Shown: positions 23,010-34,650 of the stretch, one piece after another
Layout of the letters: each line of letters starts with the position of its first letter
How positions within the stretch are numbered: the first letter of the stretch is position 1
The notes under the pieces: model-generated
The model's input: the letters and a program-made list of their open reading frames with translations, nothing else
Told to the model about the DNA's origin: nothing
Databases searched by the model: none
Assembly (NCBI RefSeq): GCF_023091745.1
Contig: NC_068910.1
Span: 95,174,170-95,238,169, forward strand
DNA: 64,000 nucleotides
Direction of reading: 5' to 3'
Source of the DNA: Budorcas taxicolor
Lineage: Eukaryota > Chordata > Mammalia > Artiodactyla > Bovidae
Program-made: the position numbers and the translations under genes

Positions 23010-23252
23010 GGGCTTTTTAATCTGTTCTATTTATTTTTCGCTGAACCAGCACCAGGGTATGTTAATTATTATAGTTTGGCCTTCTCTGGTGGTTCAGAAT
23101 GTAAAGAATCTGCCTGCAATGCAGGAGACCTGGGGTTCCATCCCTGGGTTGGGAAGATCTCCTGGAGAAGGCTATGGCTGATCTGGGCTTTTTAATCTGT
23201 TCTATTTATTTTTCCCTAAATCAGCACCATGGTATGTTAATTATTATAGCTT
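23010..23252. repeat. 68-bp direct repeat flanking a Bov-tA
   Basis: 23010-23077 and 23185-23252 share 63 of 68 positions, starting GGGCTTTTTAATCTGTTCTA and ending TTAATTATTATAG[T/C]TT. The repeated sequence is L1 antisense. The DNA between them is the first ~100 bp of a Bov-tA plus a few bases. The repeat is far longer than an ordinary LINE-made TSD. Confidence 0.95.
23078..23180 (+). mobile_element. Bov-tA SINE, head half only
   Basis: It begins GGCCTTCTCTGGTGGTTCAG, continues through CTGCCTGCAATGCAGGAGAC and CCCTGGGTTGGGAAGATCTC, and stops after GGAGAAGGCTATGGC. The Bov-A body and 3' tail are absent. SINEs normally lose 5' sequence, so loss of the 3' half points to a later deletion or recombination. 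Confidence 0.93.
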
Positions 23253-25070
23253 AATACTAAACATTTTAGCTGATAAAGAAAGTGAATGTTCCATGTTGTT
23301 CTTCAAGAAAGAATATTGGATATTCTCTTAAAAAAACAACAACAAAAACAAAAAAACACTAGGTTTTCTATGTGATTGCATTGTATCTATAAATCATTTT
23401 GGAAATAATTTTAGAATCCAAAAACATGCTGTGTTTGTCTATATAATTAGACCTTTTTAAATGTTTCTCAATAAAGTTTTATGATTTTTTCCATAGAATA
23501 TTCATACATACATGATGAGATTTATTTCCAGATAATCCATATTTTCTCCAATATTGTAAATAGTACCTTTAAATTTTTCATGGGTAGAAAACAAATAGGT
23601 ATCTGTATTGATTTTGTATCTAGCATCCATGATAAACTTTATTATAATAATAATTTATCTGCAGATCTTTGGATTTTCCTCTGAACAAAACCATATTATC
23701 TGCAAAAAATGACAGGTTTATATATTTCCTGATATTTCTTATATTTCCAATTGTTTTCTTGCTTTACTTTACTGCTTAGGATTTCCAGTGAAGTTCTGAA
23801 TAGAAGTAGGAGAAGTGGCCCTTCTTGTTACATTTCTGATTCTTTCAATGATCCATCACAATTATGTTTGATGTAGGTTTTCCATACTTGGGAGTGGAAG
23901 TTAAATAACCTTGTAGTCAATATTGTTAAAATTCCACATTTCTTTAAATTGGACTAGGCAAAATGCAATCCTAATTAAAAGTTGGAGGCACATTGAAGAA
24001 ACTTGCAAGATGTTTATGAAGTGCATATTAGGAATGCATTTCTCCCGGCCTTTCTCATCTCTAAGCAATAGATTAATTTGTTCTTCTAGAGAGCTTTATA
24101 TAAATGCAGTCCTTTGTGTCTACTCTTTTTTTTTTGGTTGTTTTGTTTGAATTCTTCCATTGAGCATAGTTATTTTGAGATTCGTCCATGTTGTGTGTAC
24201 AGTCAGTTCCCTTACTTTTTTAAAAATCTTAAGCATTATTTTTTTATGATTTAGAGAAGCCTTAAGTTCACAATAAAATTGAGCAGAAAGTACACAGAGT
24301 TTCCATATTCTCTTCCATATATTCCTAGTCCAGCAGATGCACAGTCTCCCTCAATATTGATATCCCTCACTGTTGATACATTTGTTATAATTAACTAATC
24401 TATACTGATAAATCTTTATCACATGAAGTCCATAGTTTATATGGGCTCACTCTTGGTTTTGTAGATTTTATGTGTTTGTACAAATGTATAGTGACATACC
24501 ACTGATACAGAATAATTTTACTGTCTTAAAATTTCTCTGTTCTCTGACAGTTAATTTTTTTCTCCCCTGTAACCCCAAGCAACCACTGATTCTTTTATTG
24601 TTTCTATAGTTTTGCCTTTTCCAAAATGTCATGTAGTTGGAATCAAGAGGTATGTAGTCTTTTCAAATTGATTTCTCTGACTTAGTAATATGCATTTGTT
24701 TCCTCCACATATTTTTATGACTTGATAGCTCATTCCTTTTAGTGCTGAATAATATTGCAGTGTCTTGGAGTATCACGGTTTATCCTTTCACCTACTAAAA
24801 ACATGTTGATCACTTTTAAGAATGAGCAATTTGAATAAAGCTTCTATAAACATCCATGGGGCAGGTTTTTGTGTGTATATGCTTCCAATTCATTTAGATA
24901 AATAGCAATGATCATGATTGTATGGTAAGAGTATATTTAGTCATAAACTACCACTCTGTTTAACAACGTATCTGTACCTTTTGGATTACCACCATCAGAG
25001 AATGAGAGCTCCTGTTAATTAAAATCCTGACAGCACTTGGCGTGGTCAGTGTTTTTGGATTTTAGCCTTT

Positions 25071-25477
25071 TCTGTCTTTCCTTTTTCTTTTTTAAATTAT
25101 GAAAATATGATAGCATACTTTCAGGAGACTTGGAAAATACAGAACAAAGTTACATATAGTTCCACTATATATTACGATTAGGTGTTTTAAGTAGAAAAAT
25201 TAAGATCTTTAGTTTGAGTTTCAATATCAAACACTCAGAAAATAATAGAATGAATGTATGGACAAGTAGAATAATATAGCAGATCTGAAAAGCATTATGA
25301 TCCGATATGACATATTAAGATTTATACTATTTTCACACAACAGTAGGATACAAATTCTATTCAGGTTCCCATAGACTATAAACTAGGAGACACTGGACCA
25401 TATCTAGAGACATAAGACCAGGTGCAGAAATTTCACATTCTGAAAGTATTGAAATCATACAGTCTATTCTCTTTTTA
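25071..25477. mobile_element. Retroposed insertion, probably 5'-inverted L1
   Basis: A 407-bp insertion splits the surrounding L1 and is flanked by a perfect 14-bp TSD, GGATTTTAGCCTTT (25057-25070 and 25478-25491). Its left edge is T-rich (TTTCCTTTTTCTTTTTT), as for a minus-strand poly(A). Its right half resembles L1 ORF2 endonuclease-region sequence in plus orientation (TGAAAGTATTGAAATCATAC). The two halves in opposite orientation suggest twin priming. The L1 match of the first ~110 bp is unproven. Confidence 0.6.
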
Positions 25478-25503
25478 GGATTTTAGCCTTTCTAATAAGT
25501 GTT

Positions 25504-25721
25504 TGGGCTTCCTAGGTGGTGCTAGTGGTAAAGAACCCACTTGCCAATGCAGGAGACATAAGACTCTGGGGTTTGATCCTTGGGTTGGGAATATCCCCAG
25601 GAGAAGATAATGGCAACCCACTCTAGTATTCTTACCTGGAAAATCCCATGGACGGAGGAACCTGGCGGGCTATAGTCCACGTGGTTGCAAAGAGTCTGAC
25701 ACAACTGAAGCAATTTATCAC
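25504..25721 (+). mobile_element. Bov-tA SINE
   Basis: Full-length: TGGGCTTCCTAGGTGGTGCT, GGTTTGATCCTTGGGTTGGG, AATGGCAACCCACTCTAGTA, GGACGGAGGAACCTGGCGGG, GAGTCTGACACAACTGAAGC. The TSD is AATAAGTGTT (25494-25503) and AATAGGTGTT (25722-25731), 9 of 10. It sits in the old L1, 12 bp right of the previous insertion's TSD. Confidence 0.94.
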
Positions 25722-27080
25722 AATAGGTGTTCAGTGATATCTAATTGCTTTAATTTGTGATTCCCTAATCATTTGTTTATTTCCCTTCTATTAATATATA
25801 TCTTCTTTGGAGTGATATCCACTCATATGCTTTTATTTTTAATTAGGTTGGTTATTTTCTTACTGTTGAGTTTTAAGGTTTCTTTGTATGTTTTAGACAC
25901 CAGTCTTTTATCATATGTGTTTTTTGCAAATGTTTCTCCCAATCTATGACTTGTCTTTTTATTCTCCTGGCATTGTCTTTTGCAATTTCATATAGATATT
26001 TTCTCCAATATTATCTTCTAAAAGTTTCATAGTTTTGTATTTTACATTTAGGCCATGATACATTTTGATTTACTTTTTTGTGATGGTTATAATATCTGTA
26101 TCTAGATTTCTTTACTTTCTGCATCTGTATGTTCAGTTTTTCTGACACAATTTTTTGAAAAGAATGTCTTTGCTCCATTGTATTTCCTTTCCTTTCATAT
26201 CTGGGTCTCTGATTCATTTTGAGTTACTTTTTGTATGTAGTATAAGATAGAAGTTCAATTTCATTATTTTGCATGTGGATTATTTATTTTTTCATCTAAA
26301 TTTTTTTAATCTGAAATGTTGTCTAAAATCATTTCATCAGCACTTATTCCTAAAGTGTTTTCTTTGTGGAGAAATCTCAGATTTTCTTGTTGAATTTTCT
26401 ACTTTGCTTTAATTTGTGAATGGTACCTTTCTGTAGTAAAATAATTCAGATTGATAGTTAATTTGTTTTTGAGTATTTAATTCTTTTTACTCACTTTTTT
26501 GTTGATCTTGAGAATCAGTCTGCTGTGTATCCCTTGAAGATAATCTTTTTTTCCTGCCTGTTCTCAAGATTTTCTCTTTAGCTCTGGGTTTTATCATTTT
26601 TATTACAGTATGATCACATGTGGGTTTCTTTTTACTTTACTTTTTGAGATTAACTTGATTTCTCAAGCTGTTGTTTGGTGTTTTTTAATAGTCATGGAAA
26701 AACTCAGCCATTATAATTTCTACTATTAACTCTTTCCTCCATATCTGTCTCATTTTTTGGAATGTCCATTAAACCTAAACAATTTTTTGTGCACTATCTT
26801 TCTTCTTATGTAAACTCTAGTATAAATTCTCTTCTTCAATTGCATCTAACCCCTTTTTAAATCCAATTTTTAAATGTTTCATTTTGAAAATTGCATTTTT
26901 TTATTTCTAGAAGGTCTATCTGATTCTTTGTCTTTCTACTATTGGCTTTTATCCTGTCAGATTCCTTATTGATATTTTGAAGTTTTCATTTTGCTTCTTT
27001 TGCCATATTCAATGTAATCGTTTATAAGATGTGACTTATTGATAACTGTAGTACCTAAAGTCTTTCCCTGTAACATTTCT

Positions 27081-28301
27081 GGTTATCTTGATTTCTGGCA
27101 CTTTGTTTCCATGTATGAAATATCACTTTGGTGTTGCAGTACACATTACCTTTGAACAATAATTTGAAACCTATGTCAGAAGTACTTTCCTCCAGAGTGA
27201 ATTATTACTTGCTTCCACTAAACAGCTTGGCACTGCCAATTCAGTTGGGTCCTCAACCCAGCTCACAGTTTAAGGTCACCTGGACCTCCCTGGTGAGGGA
27301 AATCAAAATTGCTAATATGTAGCAAAGCCAGTTAGTTCCACAGCATTTCAGAATCCTTTTCCCTTCCCTTTTATGGCCCCTGTTTTTCTCAGTGACAGGG
27401 CAAAATTATGTTTTGGTGTCAGTGATCAGGTTTGCTTGTCTTTTATCATTGTCTTGAAAACATGCATTAAGATCCCATTTTAATATGCTGTAGTCTTCTA
27501 TTAAACTAAACTCTTTGGGAAGTTGCATAAACTTTATGCCATCTCTTTTTCTCATGTAGAAATCATATTAAGTTCAAGATAGCCTATTCAACAGATATCA
27601 TTCAGTTTATCATTCAGATCTCTTCATACAATCTCCATGCTTATACTTTTCTTCTTTTTTGACAAATAGTTTCTTTTTATCCTGCATTTATTAATGCAGG
27701 ATATTTTTAAAATATGCTTAAAGAATTTAGAAAATATTTTATTTAGTATTCCTCATCATTTTCAATAGAAGTGGTTCAAATAGTCTTTGTTTTTGGTAAT
27801 AGAAATCCTTTCTTTATGATACTTAATGTAGGAGAAGATCTTGGGTTGCTTACTAATCTCCCATTTTGTTGTTAGTATTAAGGATGAAGACTTGAAGAAC
27901 TTTACCTAATGAGAGTCAATCTTTATTAGTTGATGGCTCTAACAGCTTGGCATAGGACCACAAAGAAAAACACTCTGTTTCAGATAGATGGACACAGGAA
28001 AAATCTTTTCAGTAGACTCATGATCTAGGCAATAAGTAGATATATGTTAGTGGTTTATTAGAAGAAAACACAATATGTATTGCCAGTATATAAAGTCTCA
28101 CCATATGTAACTGATAAGATATTGCACTGCAACATTTCCCTTAGAGAATTAAAGGGAAAAATAGAACTTACCTAATCACTGGACAGCAAAAGGATTAGCA
28201 AACTATGTTTAGTGGAGAGAGCAAGAGGATGAGGGAAAAGCATAAATATCATATTCTCCAAGCTTCTGGGAATTTGGGTCATTTGTGCCGTTTTAATGGA
28301 G
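27081..28301. other. No firmly recognised element
   Basis: Could be further degraded 5' sequence of the preceding L1 up to about 27500, but I cannot confirm it. A perfect 8-bp inverted repeat (TCCTGCAT TTATTA ATGCAGGA, 27678-27699) is too short to interpret. Confidence 0.4.
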
Positions 28302-28310
28302 TATCAGTAC

Positions 28311-28671
28311 AGTTCAGTTCAGTTCAGCTGCTCAGCCGTGTCTGACTCTTTGCAACCCCATGAACTGCAGCATACAAGGCCTCCCTGTCCATCACCAACT
28401 CCTGGAGTTTACTCAAACTCATGTCCATTGAGTCAGTGATGCCATCCAACCATCTCATCCTCTGTCATCCCCAACTCCTCCCACCTTCAGTCTTTCCAGC
28501 ATCAGGGTCTTTTCAATGAGTCAGTTCTCCACACCAAAGTATTGGAGTTTCAGCTTCAGCATCAGTCCTTCCAAAGAATATTCAGGACTGATCTCCTTTT
28601 GGATGGACTGGTTGGATCTCCTTGATGTCCAAGGGACGCTCAAGAGTCTTCTCCAACACCACACTGTGGCC
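28311..28671 (-). mobile_element. BovB LINE 3' end, 5'-truncated
   Basis: The plus strand starts AGTTCAGTTCAGTTCAGCTG, then follows the BovB 3' end to CTTCTCCAACACCACACTG. The TSD is TATCAGTAC (28302-28310) and TATCAGTGC (28672-28680), 8 of 9. The plus-strand frame at 28516-28833 is antisense read-through. Confidence 0.94.
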
Positions 28672-28680
28672 TATCAGTGC

Positions 28681-29465
28681 CTCTCCCATAACCTTAATCA
28701 GAAGACTTCAAACTTTCAAAGTAATGGTATAAGAGTGAGAGTGCAGACAATCTATTGGTGTCCAGACAAAGACTATGGGAGGACTACTTATGCAGATGCA
28801 ATTAGAAATTCCTTAAGATTCATTATCACCTAAAACCATTTGTGTCCACAGAAGGCACACCTGTACAGCTAAATACAGCCTCATGTGGAGAACACAGTAG
28901 TATTATACTCCTGACTTCTGTATTTAAAAAGAAAGTAAGAAGCATCACTCTCTTTTGCTATGATTTGAATTATTCTACCAAAGGGAAAGTGTGGCGTACA
29001 CTCTTTTTCTCAGCACCTTCAGTTCCCGTGTGAAGGAGACTTTTTCTTTAATAATGTAAGGATTAGTGATCAACATTAACAAATGAGAAGCTGATTTTTT
29101 TCTTTATAAACATTTCAGTCTGATACAACTGGATAGTCCACCACTACCCTCCAAAATTGGAAAAGGGAGTAAGTCAGCTCTTGCCATGGCCTGAAGAGAA
29201 GGTGATAGAATAAAGAAGCAGCAACCTCGGCAGAGCATGGAAAGTTAGAAAATTGGAGGGAGACCAAGGGAAAAAAGATATCTATGGTTTCACGATTGGC
29301 TCTCTGTACAGCTTATTTTTCTCAGGTCATCCATCATACCTGCATCAGCATACTCTCTCAGTGACTTCCGACCCTCAATGCATGAATATATTTATCTAAT
29401 ACCAACATATAAAATTGCTATTTTGAATTTTTTGTTTGTTTATCCAAAAAAAACACCTAAAGCAT
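28681..29465. other. No recognisable gene or repeat
   Basis: No element named. The 63-codon frame at 28842-29033 has no motif. Confidence 0.5.
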
Positions 29466-29658
29466 TAGTTACTCAGTTGTGTCTGACTCTTTGCAACCCC
29501 ATGGACTGTAACCTACTAGGCTCCACTGTCCATGGAATTCTCCAGTCAAGGACACTGGAGTGGGTTGCCATTCTCTTCTCCAGGAATCTTCCTGACCCAG
29601 GGATTGAACTCAGGTCCCATTTCAGGCAGTTTCTTTACCAGCTGAGCCACCAGGGAAG
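29466..29658 (-). mobile_element. Bov-tA SINE
   Basis: Antisense Bov-tA from body to head: ACTCAGTTGTGTCTGACTCT, CAACCCCATGGACTGTAACC, GGACACTGGAGTGGGTTGCC, TCTTCCTGACCCAGGGATTG, TTTACCAGCTGAGCCACCAG. The overlapping 96-codon plus-strand frame is its antisense translation. The TSD is unclear. Confidence 0.92.
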
Positions 29659-30243
29659 CATGCTGTAAAATAAAGATTATTGCAGGCTATTCTTCATATT
29701 TGATGATTATTTTAAAAGTGAAACAATCCTAGTATACCAAATAAATTTTTGAAAGAAAATCTAAACATAGATACATTCATTTACTATAAACATATTCAGT
29801 ACAATATATATTTGATCTAAATGTCAGAAATAAAATAAATTTGGTACTAGCAAGTTCAGGAGAGTTGACATGAGGAAAGAATTCTGATACTTAGAAAAGT
29901 AGTTAAATTACCTCTAATTTCTAACAAAATTAAGTAACTTGTTTCATCTTGTTTATTTAATTATCTGATGAAAATAAAAGTCAGGGAGCACAGCTCAATC
30001 AAAGCAAAGAGAGATTTAATTTTCATCTTACAGTAAGGCATACAGTTTAGTTGTTAACAATAAAATGTTTTAAGCCATATGCCACTTATGGTTTTCTTTA
30101 AAGCTAGATTAAGATGTGCTAATTAAGTGTGGGCTGCATATAAAAATATACTGCTCTATTGCAAACCTGCTTTGATAAGGACCTATGCTGAATCCCAGTA
30201 GAAAAAACTGCTATAATTGTCAGACACCCAAATAAGTAATTCA
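29659..30243. other. No recognisable gene or repeat
   Basis: AT-rich; nothing identified. Confidence 0.5.
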
Positions 30244-30742
30244 CCTCAGTTCAGTTCAGTTCAGTTCAGTGGCTCAGTCGTGTATAACTCTTGCGACCCC
30301 ATGAATAGCAGCACGCCAGGCCTCCCTGTCCATCACCAACTCCCAGAGTTCACTCAGACTCATGTCCATCGAGTCAGTGATGCCATCCAGCCATCTCCTT
30401 CTCTGTCGTCCCCTTCTCCTCCTGCCCCTAATCCCTCCCAGCATCAGAGTCTTTTCCAATGAGTCAACTCTTCACATGAGGTGGCCAAAGTACTGGAGTT
30501 TCAGCTTTAGCATCATTCCTTCCAAAGAAATCCCAGGGCTGATCTCCTTCAGAATGGACTGGTTGAATCTCCTTGCAGTCCAAGGGACTCTCAAGAGTCT
30601 TCTCGAACACCACAGTTCAAAACCATCAACTCTTCGGTGCTCAGCCTTCTTCACAGTCCAACTCTCACATCCATACATGACCATAGGAAAAATCATAGCC
30701 TTGGCTAGATGGACCTTAGTCGGCAAAGTAATGTCTCTGCTA
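30244..30742 (-). mobile_element. BovB LINE 3' end with ORF C-terminus
   Basis: About 500 bp of BovB. The plus strand runs from four TTCAG units to GTCGGCAAAGTAATGTCTCT. Two minus-strand frames are true remnants of the BovB ORF C-terminus: 30472-30771 (contains ALSRDITLPTKVHLAKAM and YGCESWTVKKAEHRR) and 30274-30459 (contains RRRWLDGITDSMDMSLSEL). A frameshift separates them. The 143-codon plus-strand frame is antisense. Confidence 0.95.
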
Positions 30743-33079
30743 AGTGCCTGGTTTACAAATCGCTTAATCATATTTTATGTAAACTTTTTGTAATAAAATG
30801 TGTGATATGTAACAAACGTGACTTGTGTACCAATGACATATATATTTTTCCATATTCACCAGCCCTTTAATTTTCAGCACAGCTTTTTTTGGGTTTTCTC
30901 AATACTGTCTTCACATTGGAGACCATTTCATAAAATGAAGCACAGAAGTCTAGTTCTGATTTTAAGGCAGGTATCATGATACTTTGGCTCACCTACTAAC
31001 CACTTACCAAGTTACTCTACACCATTCACTGTCCTTTTTGCTGAAATTATATATTAACACAGATTTATCACTACATTCCATGGGGCTGCAAAGAGTCAGA
31101 CACAACTTAGAAACTGAGCACACACATCTTTGTGTGAGAGGAAAACATTTTTGAAAACAGTATATTAATATAGTAAATATATCTCAATAGTAACCCCTTA
31201 TTTACATCTGGAAAATTTTTAAAAATTAATACACAGTTTTAAAAGGTAGCAGAAAAACACAGATAATTTTGTTTCCTTCATACTTTAACTTATAAATTGA
31301 AGTCTAATGGAACAATGAAATTACTATTGTTTTCAACCATTGTATAACTGTTCCTGGATTGTGGAAAAAATAATCTTAAATATAAAAGGTAGAATTAAAT
31401 GCACATTGAAGAATTAAAGATACAAAATATGAGAAGAATGCTTAGAGAAAACATTCATTTCAAAAATAAGCAGCATTTTTTTAATGTTAAGGGAAACTTT
31501 TTTTAATTTCTGTGAAAACTTTATGCTTTCTAGTCAGAAAGGAAAAGAGCAGAAATAGAGAGTCCAGAAAGGTGATTTTACCAGGTTTAAAAATGGAATA
31601 AAGCTTTAAATGATTTAATTTCTTTATCCTTTTGCGCTCCCTATTTCTATATGCATTTTCATATATCTCATTTCTTTTCACAGCTCCAATCCTTCAAATC
31701 TTAGAAGTAGGCTATAAAAGGAGTGCTACATGAATATTGTATTGAATTAAGAAAGGGATTCTTAGAAAAATGGTGTTGGTTACCTGGTCTTATTTTCAGA
31801 GAGATTTCTTCCTTTCTTCTCTCTTTCATAACTATCTTCAACCAGCTCTCTTGTAAAATACCCATGCATTTTTCCTGCTCAGTCAGACTTTACTAAATCT
31901 CAGTATGTTTTGATGTTATTGCTGCTTTCCTATAATTGTGTTATTAAACATCATGGATTAGTTCAAAGAGCTTAATTTTGTTAACATATAATATTGTGTT
32001 TCCTTATGACTTCAAATTAGCTGTGAATATAGAAATTAACTTAGTTGATCATACAATTCAGGAAATACCACATTATTTTTAACAATCTCTCTTGTCATTG
32101 GCCAAAAACTAACTAAATATGGACCTGGATATCATGTTATTAGATTTGTACCCAAAGAAACTTACAAGGAAATATATGTCTTTTCAGTGATGAATGGGAA
32201 GCATTGCTTGTTATTCTGCCAAGGATTTACCATGTCATTTTCTGGAAAGCCAAGTGTTGACATTGATCTTAATTGGTACCCATCAAATGCCATATCTTCT
32301 TGACATAAGATTAAGTTATGGCCATCACCAGTCATTAGCACTCTAAATATTTATATGACATTCCTTTACATTGGAGTTTAAAATTAAGTAAATATGCAAG
32401 AAGTAGAAGCAGGACTATCCAGATTTAAGTTACTAAAGAATTCTGTGCCTGAGAACAAATTTGACATACAGAATTGAGTGACATCTTCCTTTAAAATTCT
32501 AAGAATAGTTTTTACATTCCAAGGCTAAAAAGCAGTTTCCTATGGTTCCAACCTAGTAAATTTCCATGCTGAACACAAAGGAATTATAGAAACAGATAGT
32601 ATTAAGTTAATGATGAAAAATACATTCTAATTTTTAGCACTTATCTTTAAGACCATATAGATTGTGTTTTATTTCTCATAGCATTTATTTGCAGGAGAAA
32701 GATGAATTTTTACAGATGTCTTATCAGGAAAAAAAAAAAGAGAGAAGATAAAAATCTATGTAGCATCTCTCTGCTAAATAATAGGTGATTATATTCTAAG
32801 TCATTTTTGCTCTGAAAGAGATACTGAATTGAGGGGCCTATAAATATACTCTGAGGTATCTTAGCAGGCTTGTTTGTTTTACCAGGAAAATATCCCATGC
32901 ACAATCTTCTACCTGAGAAAGATGGGATAGAAATTTTGGGGAAAAAAAATGACATTTTTATTCTCCAACTCTTTGTTCTCTATTATCAATATAGTTTAAA
33001 ATCAAAGGAAAAATCAATACTTTTCTTTATAAATTATATTTTATATAGAGTATAGGATTTTGTACTGAAATCTCATACT
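30743..33079. other. No gene; one SINE scrap only
   Basis: AT-rich sequence with one short SINE 3' end at 31076-31128. A GATAAAAATCTATG stretch follows an A11 tract at about 32730. I recognise nothing else. Confidence 0.45.
31076..31128 (+). mobile_element. Bov-tA SINE 3' tip
   Basis: Only the last ~50 bases: CATTCCATGGGGCTGCAAAG, AGTCAGACACAACTTAGAAA, CTGAGCACACACAT. Very strong 5' truncation. Confidence 0.85.
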
Positions 33080-33250
33080 TAAGCTTATTTAATCCTTATG
33101 ATGCCTGTTATAATGCCCATATTTTATAGAAAATATAATATTCATTTAAGTTAACAAACTTTTCCAAAATCACGGAATTAATAAATATTGAAGCTAAATT
33201 TCAAACCCAAGGCAACTCAACATAAAATTCTATACTCATTCCCATGCTTC
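33080..33250 (-). mobile_element. MIR SINE, antisense
   Basis: Antisense MIR blocks in order: TTTAATCCTTATGATGCCTG, AATGCCCATATTTTATAGAA, AACTTTTCCAAAATCACGGA, TTTCAAACCCAAGGCAACTC, TCATTCCCATGCTTCC. Nearly the whole element is represented, strongly diverged. Confidence 0.65.
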
Positions 33251-33409
33251 CTAGTCACCCTAGAGCTTATATAATAGTGCAGCTCCATCAGTCCACAGAA
33301 ATGAATACCATTTACACTAAAACATTGCCTTGCATTCCATCAGGAAAAAAAAAAAAAAATGGTGCTCAAATACATTGGCAAATACATAGATTTTTTTTCT
33401 TATTTAAGG

Positions 33410-33450
33410 AAAAAGTATCTTGCCTAAGGTCACACAGCAAGTGACTGGCA
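33410..33450 (-). mobile_element. MIR core scrap, antisense
   Basis: TATCTTGCCTAAGGTCACAC AGCAAGTGACTGGCA is the conserved antisense MIR core, more conserved than the MIR just to its left. It is too short to delimit. Confidence 0.6.
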
Positions 33451-34510
33451 AAACTTAAATGAAAATATAAAATTAATTTAAACATATCTAACAGTGAATA
33501 TTATAATTTATAATACACACTATTTAAATATCTCTCTCCCGCTGGGAGCATTTGATTAAAAAAAGACAAGAGGAAGTGTAATCAAATTATCTATTTAAAC
33601 TACCTTGCCCTACAGAGCACATATAGATTTAATAACCTAATAGCAGGTCCAGTGGTAAAATATGATCTATGATTTTTTATTAATGGAAAACCATTGCTGT
33701 TTTAGTGTATGCTCTTGTGTTAAAAAGGTAAAAGTTGAAACAAATAAGAAATAAATAGGACAATATAAATACCTGCTGATATTTCTGTAGAAATCATTCA
33801 TAAGCTTTTTTTTAAAGAAATCACACATGAATCTTTCAGAATAGAACAATATCTTAATAACCCCATCAGAAGAAAATGTTAACCCTTGCCTTATAGGATT
33901 TTACTGCAGCTGAACCATAACTAGCAAAGAATCTGGCAGAAAATAAGTAGTATTATATTTATAAATTGAATTTTACTTTATTTCAAGTGTTCAGTTTTGT
34001 TTATTTGATGTCTCAGGTGATGTATGCATGGTATTTGCTTGACAACATCTGATTTGAGTGTATCATTGGTAAAGAAGACAGTATCCTTTTAACACTTTTC
34101 TCTGTTGCTCAGGAACATAGAACAACAATAGTACCTGTTTTTCTTCTTTAGAATTCTTCAGACTCCTTATTTTGTACTCAGATAACTTTTTTCTTGTGTT
34201 CGGCAGGTAATTCTACCACTCTATTACCTCTCGTTCTCTTAATATTCTCAATTTTGGTTTTAGTCTGATATCACTCAACAGTTTTAGCTGTTAAATACTT
34301 TGCCTGTCATTTCCTCTATATCAAAAAAAAAAGATATATCACACTGTAAAGTTCTAAACATTTAATAAAAATTTCATTTACCCTGGAGAAATATGACACA
34401 CCAGTTTATTTAGAAAGAAGTCAAATGAAATGACATCCCTACCACCCTGGTGAAATTGAAAATTATTTACTGTGTATATACTAATAATATTCTTCAAATG
34501 AACTCACTTA
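33451..34510. other. No recognisable gene or repeat
   Basis: AT-rich sequence; an A10 tract near 34323 is the only notable item. Confidence 0.5.
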
Positions 34511-34650
34511 AATGGTGGTAAATCAAAGATGTCACACAAATAAGTTCCTCATTTTATATCCTTAGCAGACTCAATACCGGAATAGTAGTAAATTAAAGAT
34601 GTCACAGAATTATGTCTCTTCTTTCTATCTTTACCAAGAGCAGCACTGGA
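34511..34650. repeat. Imperfect 70-bp tandem duplication
   Basis: 34511-34580 and 34581-34650 align end to end. The first 40 positions agree at about 31 sites (AATGGTGGTAAATCAAAGATGTCACA against AATAGTAGTAAATTAAAGATGTCACA). The remainder aligns only with small gaps (CTTAGCAGACTCAATACCGG against TTTACCAAGAGCAGCACTGG). Its origin is unknown. Confidence 0.75.

Larger units (their letters stand above)
22896..23910 (-). mobile_element. Old L1 ORF2 fragment, antisense
   Basis: Antisense L1 ORF2 in the expected order: TTTATTGAAAAATTTGTCTTTTC, GGGCTTTTTAATCTGTTC with CAGCACCATGGTATGTTAAT, ATGTGATTGCATTGTATCTAT, a CATATTATCTGCAAAAAATGACA block, GGATTTCCAGTGAAGTTCTGAA and AGTAGGAGAAGTGGCCCTTC. No frame survives. 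A truncated Bov-tA with a 68-bp direct repeat interrupts it. Confidence 0.72.
24015..27080 (-). mobile_element. Old L1 (L1M-type), antisense, with insertions
   Basis: Antisense 3' to 5' order of an old mammalian L1: AAATTGAGCAGAAAGTACAC (3' UTR), GCAACCACTGATTCTTTTAT, AATCAAGAGGTATGTAGTCT, CATTCCTTTTAGTGCTGAATA, ATAAAGCTTCTATAAACATCC, TTGCAAATGTTTCTCCCAATC, CTTTGCTCCATTGTATTTCC (ORF2), and from about 26300 sequence resembling antisense ORF1/5' region (ACTCAGCCATTATAATTTCT, TTTTTATTTCTAGAAGGTCT). It is broken by insertions at 25071-25477 and 25504-25721. The first ~200 bases may be a separate L1 scrap. Confidence 0.7.

Noticed and set aside
23078..23180. tRNA-like segment with A- and B-box-like sequence
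   Set aside because: It is the tRNA-Glu-derived head of a Bov-tA SINE; the same holds for all other tRNA-like heads in the window. No cloverleaf with intact acceptor and anticodon arms was seen.
27678..27699. 8-bp perfect inverted repeat as a terminator or hairpin
   Set aside because: Too short, in AT-rich eukaryotic DNA, with no gene next to it.
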